60,169 nt of DNA from Tsukamurella spumae (GCF_012396015.1 NZ_JAAXOQ010000029.1:1-60169); one strand, 5' to 3'. Positions 38,801 through 48,453 are shown, counted from the first letter of the stretch. Numbers and translations: made by a program. Notes: a model not told the origin generated them from the sequence alone.

Positions 38801-39093
38801 TCCTGTCGCTGCCCGACGGTGACCGCGTCCTGGTGGGCGGGGCCGTCACGCACCGGCAGCGGCCCGCTACCGCGGGCGGCGTCACCTTCCTCAACCTCGA
38901 GGACGAGACGGGCATGGTGAACGTGGTGTGCAGTCCCGGGCTGTGGGCGCGGTACCGGCGGCTCGCACAGTCGGCGCCCGCGCTGCTGGTGCGGGGGAAG
39001 CTGCAGAACGCGGAGGGGGCGGTCACCGTCGTCGCCGACCGGCTGCAGCGTATGGACCTGTCCGTGCCCTCCCGCTCCCGCGATTGGCAGTGA
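35806..39093 (+). CDS. dnaE2: Error-prone DNA polymerase III alpha DnaE2
   Basis: 1095 residues from GTG 35806, where the product begins VGWGSGPRSWSEMERVL like mycobacterial DnaE2. PHP domain (YAELHAHTAFSFLDGAAQPE, TDHNGFYG); C-family polymerase core with catalytic PPDIDVDIES (D454, D456, D458), GRGSAANSAVCFALGI, RHLGIHSGGMVICDRP, FPESHSQSFASLVFYSSWFK; C-terminal OB region (VLVGGAVTHRQRPATAGGVTFLNLEDETG). It does SOS mutagenesis with ImuA' and ImuB. In this window it is separated from imuB by about 3.4 kb of unrelated genes; in M. tuberculosis the distance is larger. Confidence 0.97.
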   Translation: MGWGSGPRSWSEMERVLSGRAPVRRAEETPGDGGDSPAWSRKRGPYVPPGGAPGVSGVPYAELHAHTAFSFLDGAAQPEEMVEQAHALGLKALAVTDHNGFYGVIRFAEAARELGIPTVFGAELSLEHDAERTGSEDPSGEHLLVLARGQEGYRRLSRAMAEAHMEAGEKGLLRFDPDRLAEWSGGHWHILTGCRKGAVRKGLQASGPDGAAAALARLVDRFGQDRVSMELTVHGVPEDGERNHLLAGIAARMGVGTVATTGAHFARPDQRRLASVLAAIRARRSLDELDGWLPAAGGAHLRSGDEMALLLPEHPGAIAGAAELGAECAFEIALIAPNLPPFDVPPGHTEATWLRELTRRGALERYGPPERNPKAYRQIEHELNVIETLTFPGYFLIVHSIVRFCRESDILCQGRGSAANSAVCFALGITAVDPIANELLFERFLAPERDGPPDIDVDIESDRREEAIQFVYRRYGREYAAQVANVITYRGRSAVRDTARALGYSQGQQDAWSKQISSWGWRKDPVPEGIPDRVVELASRIADLPRHLGIHSGGMVICDRPIADVCPTEWARMEGRSVLQWDKEDCANIKLVKFDLLGLGMLSALHYMQDLLKEHKGIEVDFAKLDLKDRNVYEMLCRADSVGVFQVESRAQMATLPRLKPRNFYDLVVEVALIRPGPIQGGSVHPYIRRRNEQEEPTVEHPSMWKALKRTLGVPLFQEQLMQLAVDVAGFSPAEADQLRRAMGSKRSVDRMERLRDLFRAGAKKRHGIEEEVADRIFEKLVAFANFGFPESHSQSFASLVFYSSWFKCYHPAAFCAALLRAQPMGFYSPQSLVADARRHGVLVHGPCVNRSLPWANLENAGTEIRLGLAAIRTIGDELAERIAQERAARGPYRGLTDLTGRVELTVAQAEALATSGALDCFGRHRRQALWEAGAAARERPDRLPGTATAGAPPALPGMSETELAAADAWATSVTVGKYPTEFLRPVLDRLGVVVADKLLSLPDGDRVLVGGAVTHRQRPATAGGVTFLNLEDETGMVNVVCSPGLWARYRRLAQSAPALLVRGKLQNAEGAVTVVADRLQRMDLSVPSRSRDWQ

Positions 39094-39112
39094 GGCTAGC
39101 CTCGGAGGAGTG

Positions 39113-39535
39113 ATGGAGGAGCCCTACGAACCCGACCGCGGTACCGCCCCGCACCTGCGCGGAGTTCTCGAGGAACTGCGCCGTCGTGAGCCCGTCTTCC
39201 ACGGCCCCTCGTGGCGCACGCTCGCCGACTTCGATGACGCGGTGGCCCCCGACTTCTGGGAGGTCGGCGCCTCGGGCCGGCGGTACAGTCGCGACCACGT
39301 CCGCGAGGTGATCGAACAACGGCTCGCCGCGCCGCAGGACGAATCGGATTGGGAGGCCACCGAGTTCCAGGTTCGCACCCTGGGCGCCTCCGTCTACCTG
39401 CTCACCTACACGTTGGCGCAGGGCGAACGGATCACCCGCAGACTCACCGTGTGGCGGCGCCGGGAGAACCGTTGGTCCGTCATGTTCCACCAGGGCACGC
39501 CCGTCGCCGTGGATTCGCAGCGCCCTAGGCGGTGA
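39113..39535 (+). CDS. NTF2-like/DUF4440-type small protein
   Basis: 140 residues. The layout (helix LRGVLEELRRREPVFH, then ADFDDAVAPDFWEVGASGRRY, HVREVIEQRL and beta strands FQVRTLGASVYLLTYTLAQ, RRLTVWRRRENRWSVMFHQGTPV) is that of the cone-shaped NTF2/SnoaL superfamily, in the DUF4440 group. Function unknown; such proteins are small-molecule binders or isomerase relatives. GGAGG ends 5 nt before ATG 39113. Last 11 bp overlap the convergent patatin gene. Confidence 0.75.
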   Translation: MEEPYEPDRGTAPHLRGVLEELRRREPVFHGPSWRTLADFDDAVAPDFWEVGASGRRYSRDHVREVIEQRLAAPQDESDWEATEFQVRTLGASVYLLTYTLAQGERITRRLTVWRRRENRWSVMFHQGTPVAVDSQRPRR

Positions 39536-40400
39536 GCGCGCGCAGCGCGGCGCGGCGGCCGATCTCGACGGCCCGGGAGATCAGCGGACCGTCGTTCGAG
39601 AGGCGGCCGACGGCCGGGCTGCTCTCCGGAACCCAGATCTGCAGTACCTCGGCGGTGCCCGGATCTACGGGGCCGGGCGGAGGCGCGGCGCGCCGCGCGG
39701 TGAAATAGGCGTCGAGGATCCACTTCTCGGCGCGGGAGGACCGCGGCGCGGCACCGGCCTCGACGGTGCGCAGCACCAGCACGTGGGTGGCGCCCTGCTC
39801 GATCGGGGTGGCCAGCGGGACCTTCTCCGCGAGCCCGCCGTCGAGGAACTCCCTCCCTGCCAGGCGGACCGGAGGACCGGCGAGCAGCGGCAGCGCCGTT
39901 GTCGCACGCAGCGCCGTGCGCACGGACGCCGCGTCGGTGAGATAGGGGGCTAGGTCGGCGACACGCCGGGTGTGCGCGTCGACGGCCAAGGGGTGCAGGC
40001 TGATCGGGTTGGCGAGGATCGCGGTGAAGTTCATGGGAGTCACGTCGGAGTAGACCCGGTCCACCAGATGGCGGGTATCGACGACGACGCCGCCGCGCAG
40101 CGCGCGCCGCGGGTGCACCACCCGCTCCGCGAGCACCGCGTCCCAGCCCCAGGAGGGCAGCCAGCGCAGGCCTTCGCCGGACAGTAGCCACGCCGCATTG
40201 AGCCCGCCTCCCGATGTCCCGTAGACCGCGTCGAAGGCCGTCAGCAGGCCGAGTTCGTCGACGGCCATCGCCATCCCCGCCGAGTACGCCGACCGTGACC
40301 CTCCGCCCTCGATCGACAGTGCGATCCGCAGCCCGTCCGAGCGAGCGCCCGGCGCGCTCCCGGTGGCGATCCGCGTGCGCAGCGCGTCGAGCACCGTCAT
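39525..40400 (-). CDS. Patatin-like phospholipase/esterase
   Basis: 291 residues. Oxyanion motif EGGGSRSAYSAG (31-42), nucleophile elbow GTSGGG with S63, and the DGG catalytic Asp in REFLDGGLAEKVPL: the Ser-Asp dyad of patatins. No signal peptide, so it is cytosolic or membrane-associated and probably hydrolyses acyl esters or phospholipids. Its start overlaps the CHAP gene's end by 4 bp, so the two are translationally coupled, CHAP gene first. Confidence 0.88.
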   Translation of the reverse strand: MTVLDALRTRIATGSAPGARSDGLRIALSIEGGGSRSAYSAGMAMAVDELGLLTAFDAVYGTSGGGLNAAWLLSGEGLRWLPSWGWDAVLAERVVHPRRALRGGVVVDTRHLVDRVYSDVTPMNFTAILANPISLHPLAVDAHTRRVADLAPYLTDAASVRTALRATTALPLLAGPPVRLAGREFLDGGLAEKVPLATPIEQGATHVLVLRTVEAGAAPRSSRAEKWILDAYFTARRAAPPPGPVDPGTAEVLQIWVPESSPAVGRLSNDGPLISRAVEIGRRAALRALTA

Positions 40401-40999
40401 CGGACGGGCACCCCGTACCCGACGATGCCGACGGTATCGGCCAGTCGATAGGTCAGCGCGCTGATCCCGCCCTCCTGGTTGCCGCCCACCGTGGTGACCG
40501 TGTCACCGTCGACGGACACGACGATGTTCGTGTGCTGCCGCAGCTTCGGGTGCTCCGGTGCGTACAGCACCACGTCGCCGGGCTGCGGACGGTACGGCGT
40601 CGCGGGCTCCAGTCTTCCGGCCTTCTGGAAGTACTCGGTGAGCGTGTACACACCCGGGATCCGCCAGGTACCGGAGTTCGGGTTGCGCAGGGGCAGGCCG
40701 GAATCGCGGAACACCGTGGAGACGAAATCCGCGCACCACGGCTCCTCGACGCCCTCCGAGTAGTACGTGCCGGGCCGATTCGCGTCGAACTCCCGGCGCA
40801 GACTCTCGATGATGCGAACCCTTGACGGATCGAGCCCCGCCGTGCTGACGGTGGGGAAGGTGCGTGATCTCAGCTCGGTGGGCAGATGCCGCGAGAGCGG
40901 TGTCTCATGGGCCGTGGACCACCACACGACGCCGCCCGCGAGCACCACCAGCACGGCGAGTACCGCCACGACACCCAGTCCGACCCTCCGCATCCCCAT
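40397..40999 (-). CDS. Membrane-anchored CHAP-domain peptidoglycan amidase
   Basis: 200 residues. One N-terminal membrane helix (about 7-28) without an obvious cleavage site, then a CHAP domain outside the cell: catalytic C89 in EEPWCADFVSTV, H156 in QHTNIVVSV, followed by NQEGGISALTY. CHAP enzymes cut peptide stems or cross-bridges in peptidoglycan. Coupled to the patatin downstream (4-bp overlap). TACAGT lies 6 nt before ATG 40999. Confidence 0.82.
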   Translation of the reverse strand: MGMRRVGLGVVAVLAVLVVLAGGVVWWSTAHETPLSRHLPTELRSRTFPTVSTAGLDPSRVRIIESLRREFDANRPGTYYSEGVEEPWCADFVSTVFRDSGLPLRNPNSGTWRIPGVYTLTEYFQKAGRLEPATPYRPQPGDVVLYAPEHPKLRQHTNIVVSVDGDTVTTVGGNQEGGISALTYRLADTVGIVGYGVPVR

Positions 41000-41005
41000 G
41001 AATCC

Positions 41006-41011
41006 ACTGTA
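41006..41011 (-). promoter_or_regulatory. -10 box TACAGT, leaderless start of the CHAP-patatin operon
   Basis: Minus strand; ends 6 nt before ATG 40999. The divergent DUF167 gene starts 30 bp further on. Confidence 0.5.
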
Positions 41012-41040
41012 CTCAGTGGCGAACCTGACATCATGGACCG

Positions 41041-41274
41041 ATGAGCGCGCGGACCGTGACCTGCACGATCAAGCCGGGGAGTCGCAAGGGGCCCGCCGTC
41101 GAGGTCGGCGACGACGGTGCGCTGACCCTGTTCGTTCGTGAGCCCGCGACCGAGGGAAAGGCGAACAAGGCGGCAGTCGTCCTGCTCGCCGCCCACCTCG
41201 GTGTGCCCAAGTCGCGGGTCCGGCTGATCGCCGGGCAGACGAGCCGGCTCAAGCGGTTCACCGTCGACGACTGA
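41041..41274 (+). CDS. DUF167 (YggU) family protein
   Basis: 77 residues, the full family length. Signature: TCTIKPGSRKGPAVE, FVREPATEGKANKAAVVLLAAHLGVPKSRVRLIAGQTSRLKRF. DUF167 proteins are small conserved alpha/beta proteins of unknown function, often near tRNA-modification or PLP-homeostasis genes. No such context here. Confidence 0.9.
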   Translation: MSARTVTCTIKPGSRKGPAVEVGDDGALTLFVREPATEGKANKAAVVLLAAHLGVPKSRVRLIAGQTSRLKRFTVDD

Positions 41275-41344
41275 ACCGGAGGGACAGACCGCCGGGCGAT
41301 GCTCCGAGCGGTGCCGACGCGTGGCACGCATGCGCGAAGTGGCA

Positions 41345-41560
41345 TGCTGGAGGCGCAGCTGGTCTGCCGCCCGAGGCCTCGGACGCGGCATCGAAGCGCG
41401 CGGTGCGCCGCGACGTGAAGAGGGAACCCGGTGGGAATCCGGGACTGTCCCGCAGCGGTGAGCAGGAACGAAAGTCGCGACGACGCACTGGACCCTCGGT
41501 CTGGGAAGCAGCGACCGGTAGGAACGAGTACGAGGCCTGTGAGTCCGAATACCTGCCCGC
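41345..41560 (+). promoter_or_regulatory. Cobalamin (B12) riboswitch upstream of metE
   Basis: The 441-bp region 41275-41715 carries the core of a cobalamin riboswitch: GGGAACCCGGTGGGAATCC (41422-41440), GGGACTGTCCCGCAGCGGTGA (to 41461), and the closing segment GAGTCCGAATACCTGCC near 41541-41557. The 5' edge given here is approximate. Adenosyl- or methylcobalamin should shut metE off when the B12-dependent enzyme MetH can work. About 155 nt separate the riboswitch from the metE start and should contain the expression platform; I did not resolve it. Confidence 0.92.
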
Positions 41561-41715
41561 TGTACCGGACGCGCCGCGTCCGGTGGTGTGCCGCCTCGTG
41601 GAATGGGCGTGCGACCGCAGGAGGACGGGACGTCGACAGGCGGGCTCGTCGTCGTGCGTACGTGCGTCCGGACAGGCGGTCGCCGCCCGCTACGCACGAA
41701 AGGAACGGTCCACCC

Positions 41716-44004
41716 GTGACCGCACCGAACTTCACCCGCACCGTTCTCGGTGTTCCCCGCATCGGGCCCCGCCGCGAGCTCAAGCGCGCCATCGAGGGCT
41801 ACTGGAAGGGCTCCGTGAGCCGCTCTGATCTCGATCAGACCGCCGCGGGCCTGCGGCGCGACGAGTGGGCGCGCCTGGCCGCCGCCGGCCTGGACTCCGT
41901 GCCCACGAACACCTTCAGCTACTACGACCAGATCCTCGACACCGCAGAGCTGCTCGGCGCGTTGCCGTCCCGCGTCGCGGGCATCGAGGACCGGCTGGAC
42001 CGCTACTTCGCCGCCGCGCGTGGCACCGCGGAGGTCACACCGCTCGAGATGACCAAGTGGTTCGACACGAACTACCACTACCTGGTGCCCGAGATCGGCC
42101 CGGAGACCGCCTTCTCGCTGCACCCGGAGAAGATCCTCGCCGATCTCGATGAGGCACTCGCGCAGGGGGTTCCGGCCCGGCCCGTCGTGGTCGGTCCCAT
42201 CACCTTCCTCGCGCTGTCCAAGGCCGTCGACGGCGCCGGCGACCCGCTGTCCCGCATCGACGAGTTGGTGCCGCTCTACCGCGATCTGCTCGCGCGCCTC
42301 GCCACCGCGGGCGCGCAGTGGGTCCAACTCGACGAGCCCGTGCTGGTCAGCGAGGCAGGCCTGGGCCTCGCCGACACCGCCGCGAAGGTGTACGGCGCGC
42401 TGGCATCGGCCGCCGAGCGCCCGTCGATCGCCGTCGCCACCTACTTCGGCTCGCCGGGGCCCTCGCTCGCAGCCCTGGCCGGCACCGGAGTCGAGGCGAT
42501 CGCCGTCGATCTCGTCACCGATCCCGACGTCGTCGACCTGGTCGCGGGGACGCCGGCCCTGGCGGGGAAGCTACTGATCGCCGGGGTCGTGGACGGCCGC
42601 AATGTGTGGCGCACGGACCTCGAGGCGGCGCTCGCCACGCTGGGGACTCTGTCCGGCTCCGCCGCCGCGCTGGCCGTGAGCACGTCGTGCTCCCTGCTCC
42701 ACGTCCCCTACACCGTCGCCGCCGAGACGGCTCCGGAGCCCGCGGGCGCCGCGGGCGTGCGTGCCTGGCTCGCCTTCGCCGAGGAGAAGATCGGCGAGGT
42801 CGCGGTCCTCTCCCGCGCACTCACCGAGGGGCGCCCCGTGGTGGCCGCCGAATTCGCGGAGAGTGCCTGCGTGCGCGCCGCGCGCGCGGCCGACGCCCGC
42901 CTGAACGACGGTGCCGTCCGCGACCGGCTCGCCGCCCTCCGTGCGGCGGGCACCGGCCGCGCCGCTGCCGCGGAACGCGCCGTCGCACAGCGGGACCGGC
43001 TCGGGCTGCCACTCCTCCCGACGACCACCATCGGCTCCTACCCGCAGACGGGCGCGATCCGGGTCGCGCGGGCGGACCTGCGCGCCGGGCGCGTCGACGA
43101 GGCCGAGTACGTGCGCCGCATGCAGGCTGAGATCGCCGACGTGATCCGGCTCCAGGAGGACCTCGGCATCGACGTCCTCGTGCACGGCGAGCCCGAGCGC
43201 AACGACATGGTGCAGTACTTCGCCGAGCGGCTCGAGGGCTTCCTCGCCACCGACAACGGTTGGGTGCAGTCCTACGGCACCCGGTGCGTGCGGCCGCCGA
43301 TCCTGTACGGCGACGTGCGCCGCGCCGAACCGATGACCGTCTCCTGGATCACCTACGCACAGGCGCTGACCGAGCGACCCGTCAAGGGCATGCTCACCGG
43401 CCCGGTCACGATCCTCGCGTGGTCCTTCGTGCGCGATGATCAGCCGCTCGCCGACTCCGCAGATCAGGTGGCCCTGGCGATCCGCGACGAGACGGTGGAT
43501 CTCGAGCAGGCCGGCGTGAAGATCATCCAGGTGGACGAGCCCGCCCTGCGCGAGCTGCTGCCGCTGCGCGCCGCGGACCGTCCGGCCTACCTGGACTGGG
43601 CCACGGGTTCGTTCCGGTTGTCCACCTCGGGCGTTGTGGACGACACGCAGATCCACACGCACCTGTGCTATTCGGAGTTCGGCGACGTGATCGGCGCCAT
43701 CGCCGATCTCGACGCGGACGTCACCTCGATCGAGGCGGCCCGTTCGCGCATGGAGATCCTCGACGACCTCAACGAGGCGGGCTTCGCCAATCAGGTGGGC
43801 CCCGGCGTGTACGACATCCACTCGCCCCGCGTGCCCGCGCAGGACGAGGTCGAATCCTCGTTGCGCGCGGCTCTGGAAGCCGTTCCCGCGGAGCGTCTCT
43901 GGGTGAACCCGGACTGCGGCCTCAAGACCCGTGGCACGGAGGAGACCGTGGCCTCGTTGCGGAACCTCGTCGCCGCGGCCAAGGCGGTCCGCGCGACGCT
44001 GTAG
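41716..44004 (+). CDS. metE: Cobalamin-independent methionine synthase
   Basis: 762 residues, full length. It methylates homocysteine with 5-methyltetrahydropteroyl-tri-glutamate. N-terminal domain [26 protein letters not shown]-terminal catalytic domain starting [12 protein letters not shown], with zinc ligands H649 and C651 ([12 protein letters not shown]) and C734 ([10 protein letters not shown]). GTG 41716 follows GAAAGGA by about 11 nt. Controlled by the B12 riboswitch upstream. A strong terminator follows. Confidence 0.97.
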   Translation: MTAPNFTRTVLGVPRIGPRRELKRAIEGYWKGSVSRSDLDQTAAGLRRDEWARLAAAGLDSVPTNTFSYYDQILDTAELLGALPSRVAGIEDRLDRYFAAARGTAEVTPLEMTKWFDTNYHYLVPEIGPETAFSLHPEKILADLDEALAQGVPARPVVVGPITFLALSKAVDGAGDPLSRIDELVPLYRDLLARLATAGAQWVQLDEPVLVSEAGLGLADTAAKVYGALASAAERPSIAVATYFGSPGPSLAALAGTGVEAIAVDLVTDPDVVDLVAGTPALAGKLLIAGVVDGRNVWRTDLEAALATLGTLSGSAAALAVSTSCSLLHVPYTVAAETAPEPAGAAGVRAWLAFAEEKIGEVAVLSRALTEGRPVVAAEFAESACVRAARAADARLNDGAVRDRLAALRAAGTGRAAAAERAVAQRDRLGLPLLPTTTIGSYPQTGAIRVARADLRAGRVDEAEYVRRMQAEIADVIRLQEDLGIDVLVHGEPERNDMVQYFAERLEGFLATDNGWVQSYGTRCVRPPILYGDVRRAEPMTVSWITYAQALTERPVKGMLTGPVTILAWSFVRDDQPLADSADQVALAIRDETVDLEQAGVKIIQVDEPALRELLPLRAADRPAYLDWATGSFRLSTSGVVDDTQIHTHLCYSEFGDVIGAIADLDADVTSIEAARSRMEILDDLNEAGFANQVGPGVYDIHSPRVPAQDEVESSLRAALEAVPAERLWVNPDCGLKTRGTEETVASLRNLVAAAKAVRATL

Positions 44005-44022
44005 TCGACCTCGGACGACGAT

Positions 44023-44057
44023 GGGGCCCGGCCGCACGATTGCGGCCGGGCCCCTTG
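44023..44057 (+). terminator. Terminator after metE
   Basis: A perfect 14-bp stem (44023-44036 with 44041-44054) with CGAT loop is followed by TT only. It is the only hairpin of this strength in the 213-bp gap to the convergent eccC. Confidence 0.85.
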
Positions 44058-44217
44058 CTCGCTCGGGACGACGTGGACTGCCTTCCCCTGCAGCATCTCC
44101 GGTCGGTCGCGGCGAGTCGCGCGCATCGCGGCTCGGACGTCTGAGCACTACCTCGGTCTCGCTGCGTACGGTACGGGCGTGCTCAGTTCCGTCGGACGGT
44201 GTGCGGCACTTGAGAAG

Positions 44218-47200
44218 TCAGTCTCCTGCCGCCGTTGTGCTCGGAGCGACTTTCGGTGTTTCATCGTCCGCGAGGAGCAGGGTCTGAGCGTGCATGGGTG
44301 CTGTGTGGGGGCGGATGATCCGGACGCGGCCGGTCGGTTGGTGGGTGAGGTGGATTCCGGGTGCGAGGCTGCCTTCTTGGCGGTCGCCGGAGAAGAGGAT
44401 CATGGTGGCGTTGTGTTCGCGGATTCCGCCTATGACGTTGTCGTAGAGTGCGCGGCTGATTCCTGCTGAGCGGCGGGCGATGATGAGGTGTAGTCGGATG
44501 TCGGCCGCGTAGGGGAGGTACGGGATCAGTGGGGCAAGGGGGTTGTTCGAGGTGCCGGATGCGAGTAGGTCGTAGTCGTCGACGATGAGGTAGATGTGCG
44601 GGCCGGTGAATGGGGCGGTCTGCTGGTGGAGGTCTTCCGGTGGGAGCCGGCGTTGCAGTTCCTCGGCGATGCCCGCTGCGAGGGCTCCGGCTGCGGGCGG
44701 TGAGCCTGCGTATCCGCCTAGGTAGTCGTCGGGGACGGAGTGTTGCAGGGTTCGTCTGGGATCGAAGAGGCCGATGACGAGTTGGTCGTCGGTGTGGGTG
44801 GAGATGAGTTCTTCGATGATCACGCGGAGCAGGTTCGTTTTGCCGGTGCGGGATTCGCCGATGATGAGCAGGTGCTGGTCGGTGGTGGGATCGAGTACGA
44901 GGGGGGCGAGGTCGGTCTCGTTGATGCCGATGAGCAGTGGGTCGTGTTCGGGGTGTGCGGGGCGGAACTGTCGGTAGGCGAGCGCGTTGGGGAGGGTGGG
45001 GACCGGCGGCATGGTCTGCCCGGCGGCGCGTTGCCGTGCCAGTTCGACGATCCCGTCGAAACCGGTGTCGGGGCGGAGGTGGGGTAGTGCGATCTGTGCC
45101 TGTGCGCCGAGGGGGTCAGTGGTGATGACGCGACCGGGTTGATCGGCGCGGATCAGTGTGTTCTGTGCGCGGCCGATCGTCGAGTCGAGTGGATCGTTGA
45201 GGCGGTGTTCGATCTTGGTGCCGATCACTGCCTGCATCGACATCCTCAGGTCTGCCCATCGTCCGCCGACGATGATGATGTAGATGCCGAGTGCGAGACC
45301 GCGGTTGCCGATGTCTTGGACCACGTCGACGAGGTCTTCGTGGTTGTCCTTGAAGGACGCCCAGCCGTCGACCGCGAGCACGATGTCGGTGGTCTCGATC
45401 TCGGGGAATCGCTCGCCGTTTGCGGTGCGCGCTCGGAGGTCGGCGATTGATTGGATGCGATGGGATGCGAAGAACTGCTCGCGGGAATCGAGATTGCTGT
45501 GCAGGTCCGCCACGATTCGGCGTGCGAGGTCGCCGTCGTAGCGTGTCGCGATGCTTCCGGTGTTGGGGAGGCGCTCGAGGTCGGTGAGTGCTGTTCCGTT
45601 GGCGTCGATGATGTGGAATCCGAGTGTTGCCGGCGGGTGGCTGATGGCGCTGGCTGCGACAATGGTCCGCAGTGTGGTTGTCTTGCCGGTCTGCGGGGCG
45701 CCTGAGATGTATATGTTGCCTGACGTTCCTCGGAAGTCGACGGTCAGTGGTGACTGGCGTTGCCGTTTGGGTTCGTCCGCGAGGCCGATCGCGACAGTAA
45801 GGCCCGTCGCCTGCGGGGGTGTGTCGGTGCCGATCTGGTTGAGGGACAGCGCCGTCGGAAGCGGGGGTAGCCAGATGCGGCGGGACTGTAGTTCCGGCAC
45901 ATCGAGCGCCTTGAGGATGACGTCGAGGGTCGTCGTGTCGGATGGGGTGATGGTGGGTGCTGCGGAGGTGTGCCGGCCGGGTTCTTCTGCCGCCGGGAGG
46001 AATTCGAAACGGGTCACCTCGGGGGCGGCCTCGCTCTGTACGCGTTCGACGCTGGGCCGGTAGGGGCCGGAGACGAATGCGGCTTTGAATCGGGTGAAGA
46101 CGTCGGGGTCGACCTTGAGGATCGCTGAACCTGGTACAGCGGGCAGGGTGTGGGCGTCGGAGACGCCGAGTGCCGTCCGGGATTCCTGTGCGGTGAAGGT
46201 CCGCAGTCCGATCCGGTAGGACAGGTGTGACTCGAGTCCGCGGAGCCGGCCCTCTTCGAGTCGTTGAGTGGACAGGAGCAGGTGGACGCCGATGGAGCGG
46301 CCGATCCGACCGATCTGTACGAAGAGATCGATGAAGTCGGGCTTGGCTGAGAGGATCTCTCCGAACTCGTCGATGACGACGAACAGCGCGGGGAGGGGCG
46401 GTAGTTGCTCCGCGGTGGGATCGGTGAGGCGGATTCGGCGCAGGCGTTGGTATTCGGTGACGTTCGGTAGGTTGCCGGCGTCGGCGAGGACACGCTGACG
46501 TCGCTGGAGCTCGCCGAGTAGGGCGTCGTGCAGGCGATCGACGAGCCCGAGATCGTCGGCGAGGTTGTCGACCGCGGCGCTGGTATGGGGAAGTGTTTCG
46601 AAGCCGGCGAACGCGGCCCCGCCCTTGTAGTCGACGAGGACGAAGGAGAGGAGATCCGGTGGGTGTGCGATGGCCATGGAGGTCAGTAGTGTCCGCAGGA
46701 GTTCGGACTTGCCGGATCCCGTGGCTCCGACGCACAGTCCGTGTGGGCCCATCCCGTTCTGGCCGGATTCCTTGATGTCGAGGCGGACCGGCGCGCCGGC
46801 CGCGTCCGCACCGATTGGGACGTTGAGGTGCTCGGCGAGCGGTTTCGGCTTACTCCATAGCGTCGCCGGGTCAAGATCTGCGGGATCTGCGATGTCATGG
46901 AGGGACGGGAGGTCGAAGGTGGCTTCGAGTGCACTCGAGGGGATCGGGTCTGCGACCAGGCGCAGGGGAGCTAGTCGCCTGGCGCAGACGGTGGCCAGTT
47001 CGAGGGTCCAGGCGTCGACGATGCCGCGGTCTGTCCCTAGGATGAGACGCTTGACCCATCCCGGTCCAGTGTCGAGGTCGATCCCGTTGATCGATGCGGC
47101 GGCGATCCTGACGTCGTCGCCGTCGTGTGCGGACCGCGAGGTCCGCGCGGCGGTGGAGGCCTCGGTGGCGTCGGTCTGATCGTCGGCGTCGGAGTCGTCT

Positions 47201-48423
47201 CCGCCGAGCAGCCTGGACAGGACTCCGGTCAGGTCGGTCACGTCCACCTCGCCGGTCGGGGTGACGCGGACGCGGGTGTCGACGTGGCCCGGTTCGTCGA
47301 CGCGGCGCAGGGTTTCGGTGACGAAGCAGATCCCGAGCTGCTCGGGGCCGATGCCTGGGGGGAGCAGGTCTGCTGGATCGATACCCGCCCCTATGCCGCT
47401 GCCGATGCGGGCGGCTTCGGTCATGATGACGATCAGTGTCGGTCCGTCCCATGCGGACTCCGAACGTGAGCGGTGGCCCCGGTCGCTGAGGGCGGTGATC
47501 CGCGCGGAGATGATTTCGACGAGCCGGGTCCGCATCTCGTCGGGGTCGGTGGTGATGCGGCGGGCAGGGAAGGGACCGTCGAAGCGGCCCGGGTCGGCCG
47601 TGTGGGGAAGCCACTTCATCCAGTCGAATCGGCCTGCCCCGGAGTCGGGGCCGGGTGGTGTGCCGATGTCGTCGGGTGTGGTGCACAGCATGATCTGAAC
47701 GTCGGCCGGGGCGTGCAGAGCAGCGGCGCCGAGGACGAGGGCGGTGATCGTCCGCCCGGTCTCGTGTCCCTGGCCCAGTACCGAAACCGTGCCGCGGAGG
47801 CGGACGGCGACCGGGACACCGATGACCGATTCCGCGCGGTGCAGGAGCCGGTCCGCGTGGGCCGCGGCGACGGGATCGGGCGTGGCGGCGGAACCTGAGG
47901 GGCTGGGAAGGGTGATCGACCGCGCTATCGGCCCGATACCCTCACCGATGCGGACGACGAGGAAGTCGATATCGCCGCGGCGTCGTTCGAACAAGCGCAG
48001 ACGGTTGACCGCGATCTGCGGCAGGGCCTCGGGCGCTGGGTGACGCCACGCCATTGCGGCGCGGTAGTCGACGATGTCCTGGTCGATCCCGAGGCGCAGT
48101 CGGCTGATGTAGTCCACGTACCCCAGGCGCGCTTCGCGAGCTTCTCGTCGGCTGCCTGTGCGGGCGAATATGACGCTGGCGATCGCGGCGAGCACCATGG
48201 ATGCGATGATCGCGACACCGGCGAGCATTCGGATCGGGTTGTTTCCCGAGAACAGCATCGCTCCGGCGCCGATCGCCGCGCCGAGGGGTAGTACCGCGCG
48301 GACGACCGTGGAGATGCCGCCGGCGCCGCGGGCGGTGGCGGGAACGGCGGGGATATCGACAGGCGCGACGTTCAGTTCAGGACCGCGCCCGCGGGCGGGT
48401 CGACGGAAGATGGTGATCGACAT
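44218..48423 (-). CDS. eccC: Type VII secretion ATPase EccC (FtsK/SpoIIIE type)
   Basis: 1401 residues in a single chain. Two membrane helices near the N-terminus (about 44-60 and 68-88), a stalk/DUF region, then three ATPase domains with Walker A GATGSGKS (566-573), GAPQTGKT (908-915) and GESRTGKT (1189-1196). Matching Walker B segments are VVIDEFGEI, VLAVDGWASF and LIVDDYDLL. Domain 1 looks intact. EccC binds WXG100 substrates through its last ATPase domain and powers export. The gene follows the lipoprotein gene by 30 bp and ends the minus-strand ESX operon. Longer than ESX-4 EccC, and not split as in ESX-1. Confidence 0.95.
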   Translation of the reverse strand: MSITIFRRPARGRGPELNVAPVDIPAVPATARGAGGISTVVRAVLPLGAAIGAGAMLFSGNNPIRMLAGVAIIASMVLAAIASVIFARTGSRREAREARLGYVDYISRLRLGIDQDIVDYRAAMAWRHPAPEALPQIAVNRLRLFERRRGDIDFLVVRIGEGIGPIARSITLPSPSGSAATPDPVAAAHADRLLHRAESVIGVPVAVRLRGTVSVLGQGHETGRTITALVLGAAALHAPADVQIMLCTTPDDIGTPPGPDSGAGRFDWMKWLPHTADPGRFDGPFPARRITTDPDEMRTRLVEIISARITALSDRGHRSRSESAWDGPTLIVIMTEAARIGSGIGAGIDPADLLPPGIGPEQLGICFVTETLRRVDEPGHVDTRVRVTPTGEVDVTDLTGVLSRLLGGDDSDADDQTDATEASTAARTSRSAHDGDDVRIAAASINGIDLDTGPGWVKRLILGTDRGIVDAWTLELATVCARRLAPLRLVADPIPSSALEATFDLPSLHDIADPADLDPATLWSKPKPLAEHLNVPIGADAAGAPVRLDIKESGQNGMGPHGLCVGATGSGKSELLRTLLTSMAIAHPPDLLSFVLVDYKGGAAFAGFETLPHTSAAVDNLADDLGLVDRLHDALLGELQRRQRVLADAGNLPNVTEYQRLRRIRLTDPTAEQLPPLPALFVVIDEFGEILSAKPDFIDLFVQIGRIGRSIGVHLLLSTQRLEEGRLRGLESHLSYRIGLRTFTAQESRTALGVSDAHTLPAVPGSAILKVDPDVFTRFKAAFVSGPYRPSVERVQSEAAPEVTRFEFLPAAEEPGRHTSAAPTITPSDTTTLDVILKALDVPELQSRRIWLPPLPTALSLNQIGTDTPPQATGLTVAIGLADEPKRQRQSPLTVDFRGTSGNIYISGAPQTGKTTTLRTIVAASAISHPPATLGFHIIDANGTALTDLERLPNTGSIATRYDGDLARRIVADLHSNLDSREQFFASHRIQSIADLRARTANGERFPEIETTDIVLAVDGWASFKDNHEDLVDVVQDIGNRGLALGIYIIIVGGRWADLRMSMQAVIGTKIEHRLNDPLDSTIGRAQNTLIRADQPGRVITTDPLGAQAQIALPHLRPDTGFDGIVELARQRAAGQTMPPVPTLPNALAYRQFRPAHPEHDPLLIGINETDLAPLVLDPTTDQHLLIIGESRTGKTNLLRVIIEELISTHTDDQLVIGLFDPRRTLQHSVPDDYLGGYAGSPPAAGALAAGIAEELQRRLPPEDLHQQTAPFTGPHIYLIVDDYDLLASGTSNNPLAPLIPYLPYAADIRLHLIIARRSAGISRALYDNVIGGIREHNATMILFSGDRQEGSLAPGIHLTHQPTGRVRIIRPHTAPMHAQTLLLADDETPKVAPSTTAAGD

Positions 48424-48453
48424 GACTGTTCGCTTCTGCCGGGGGCGGCGTCT

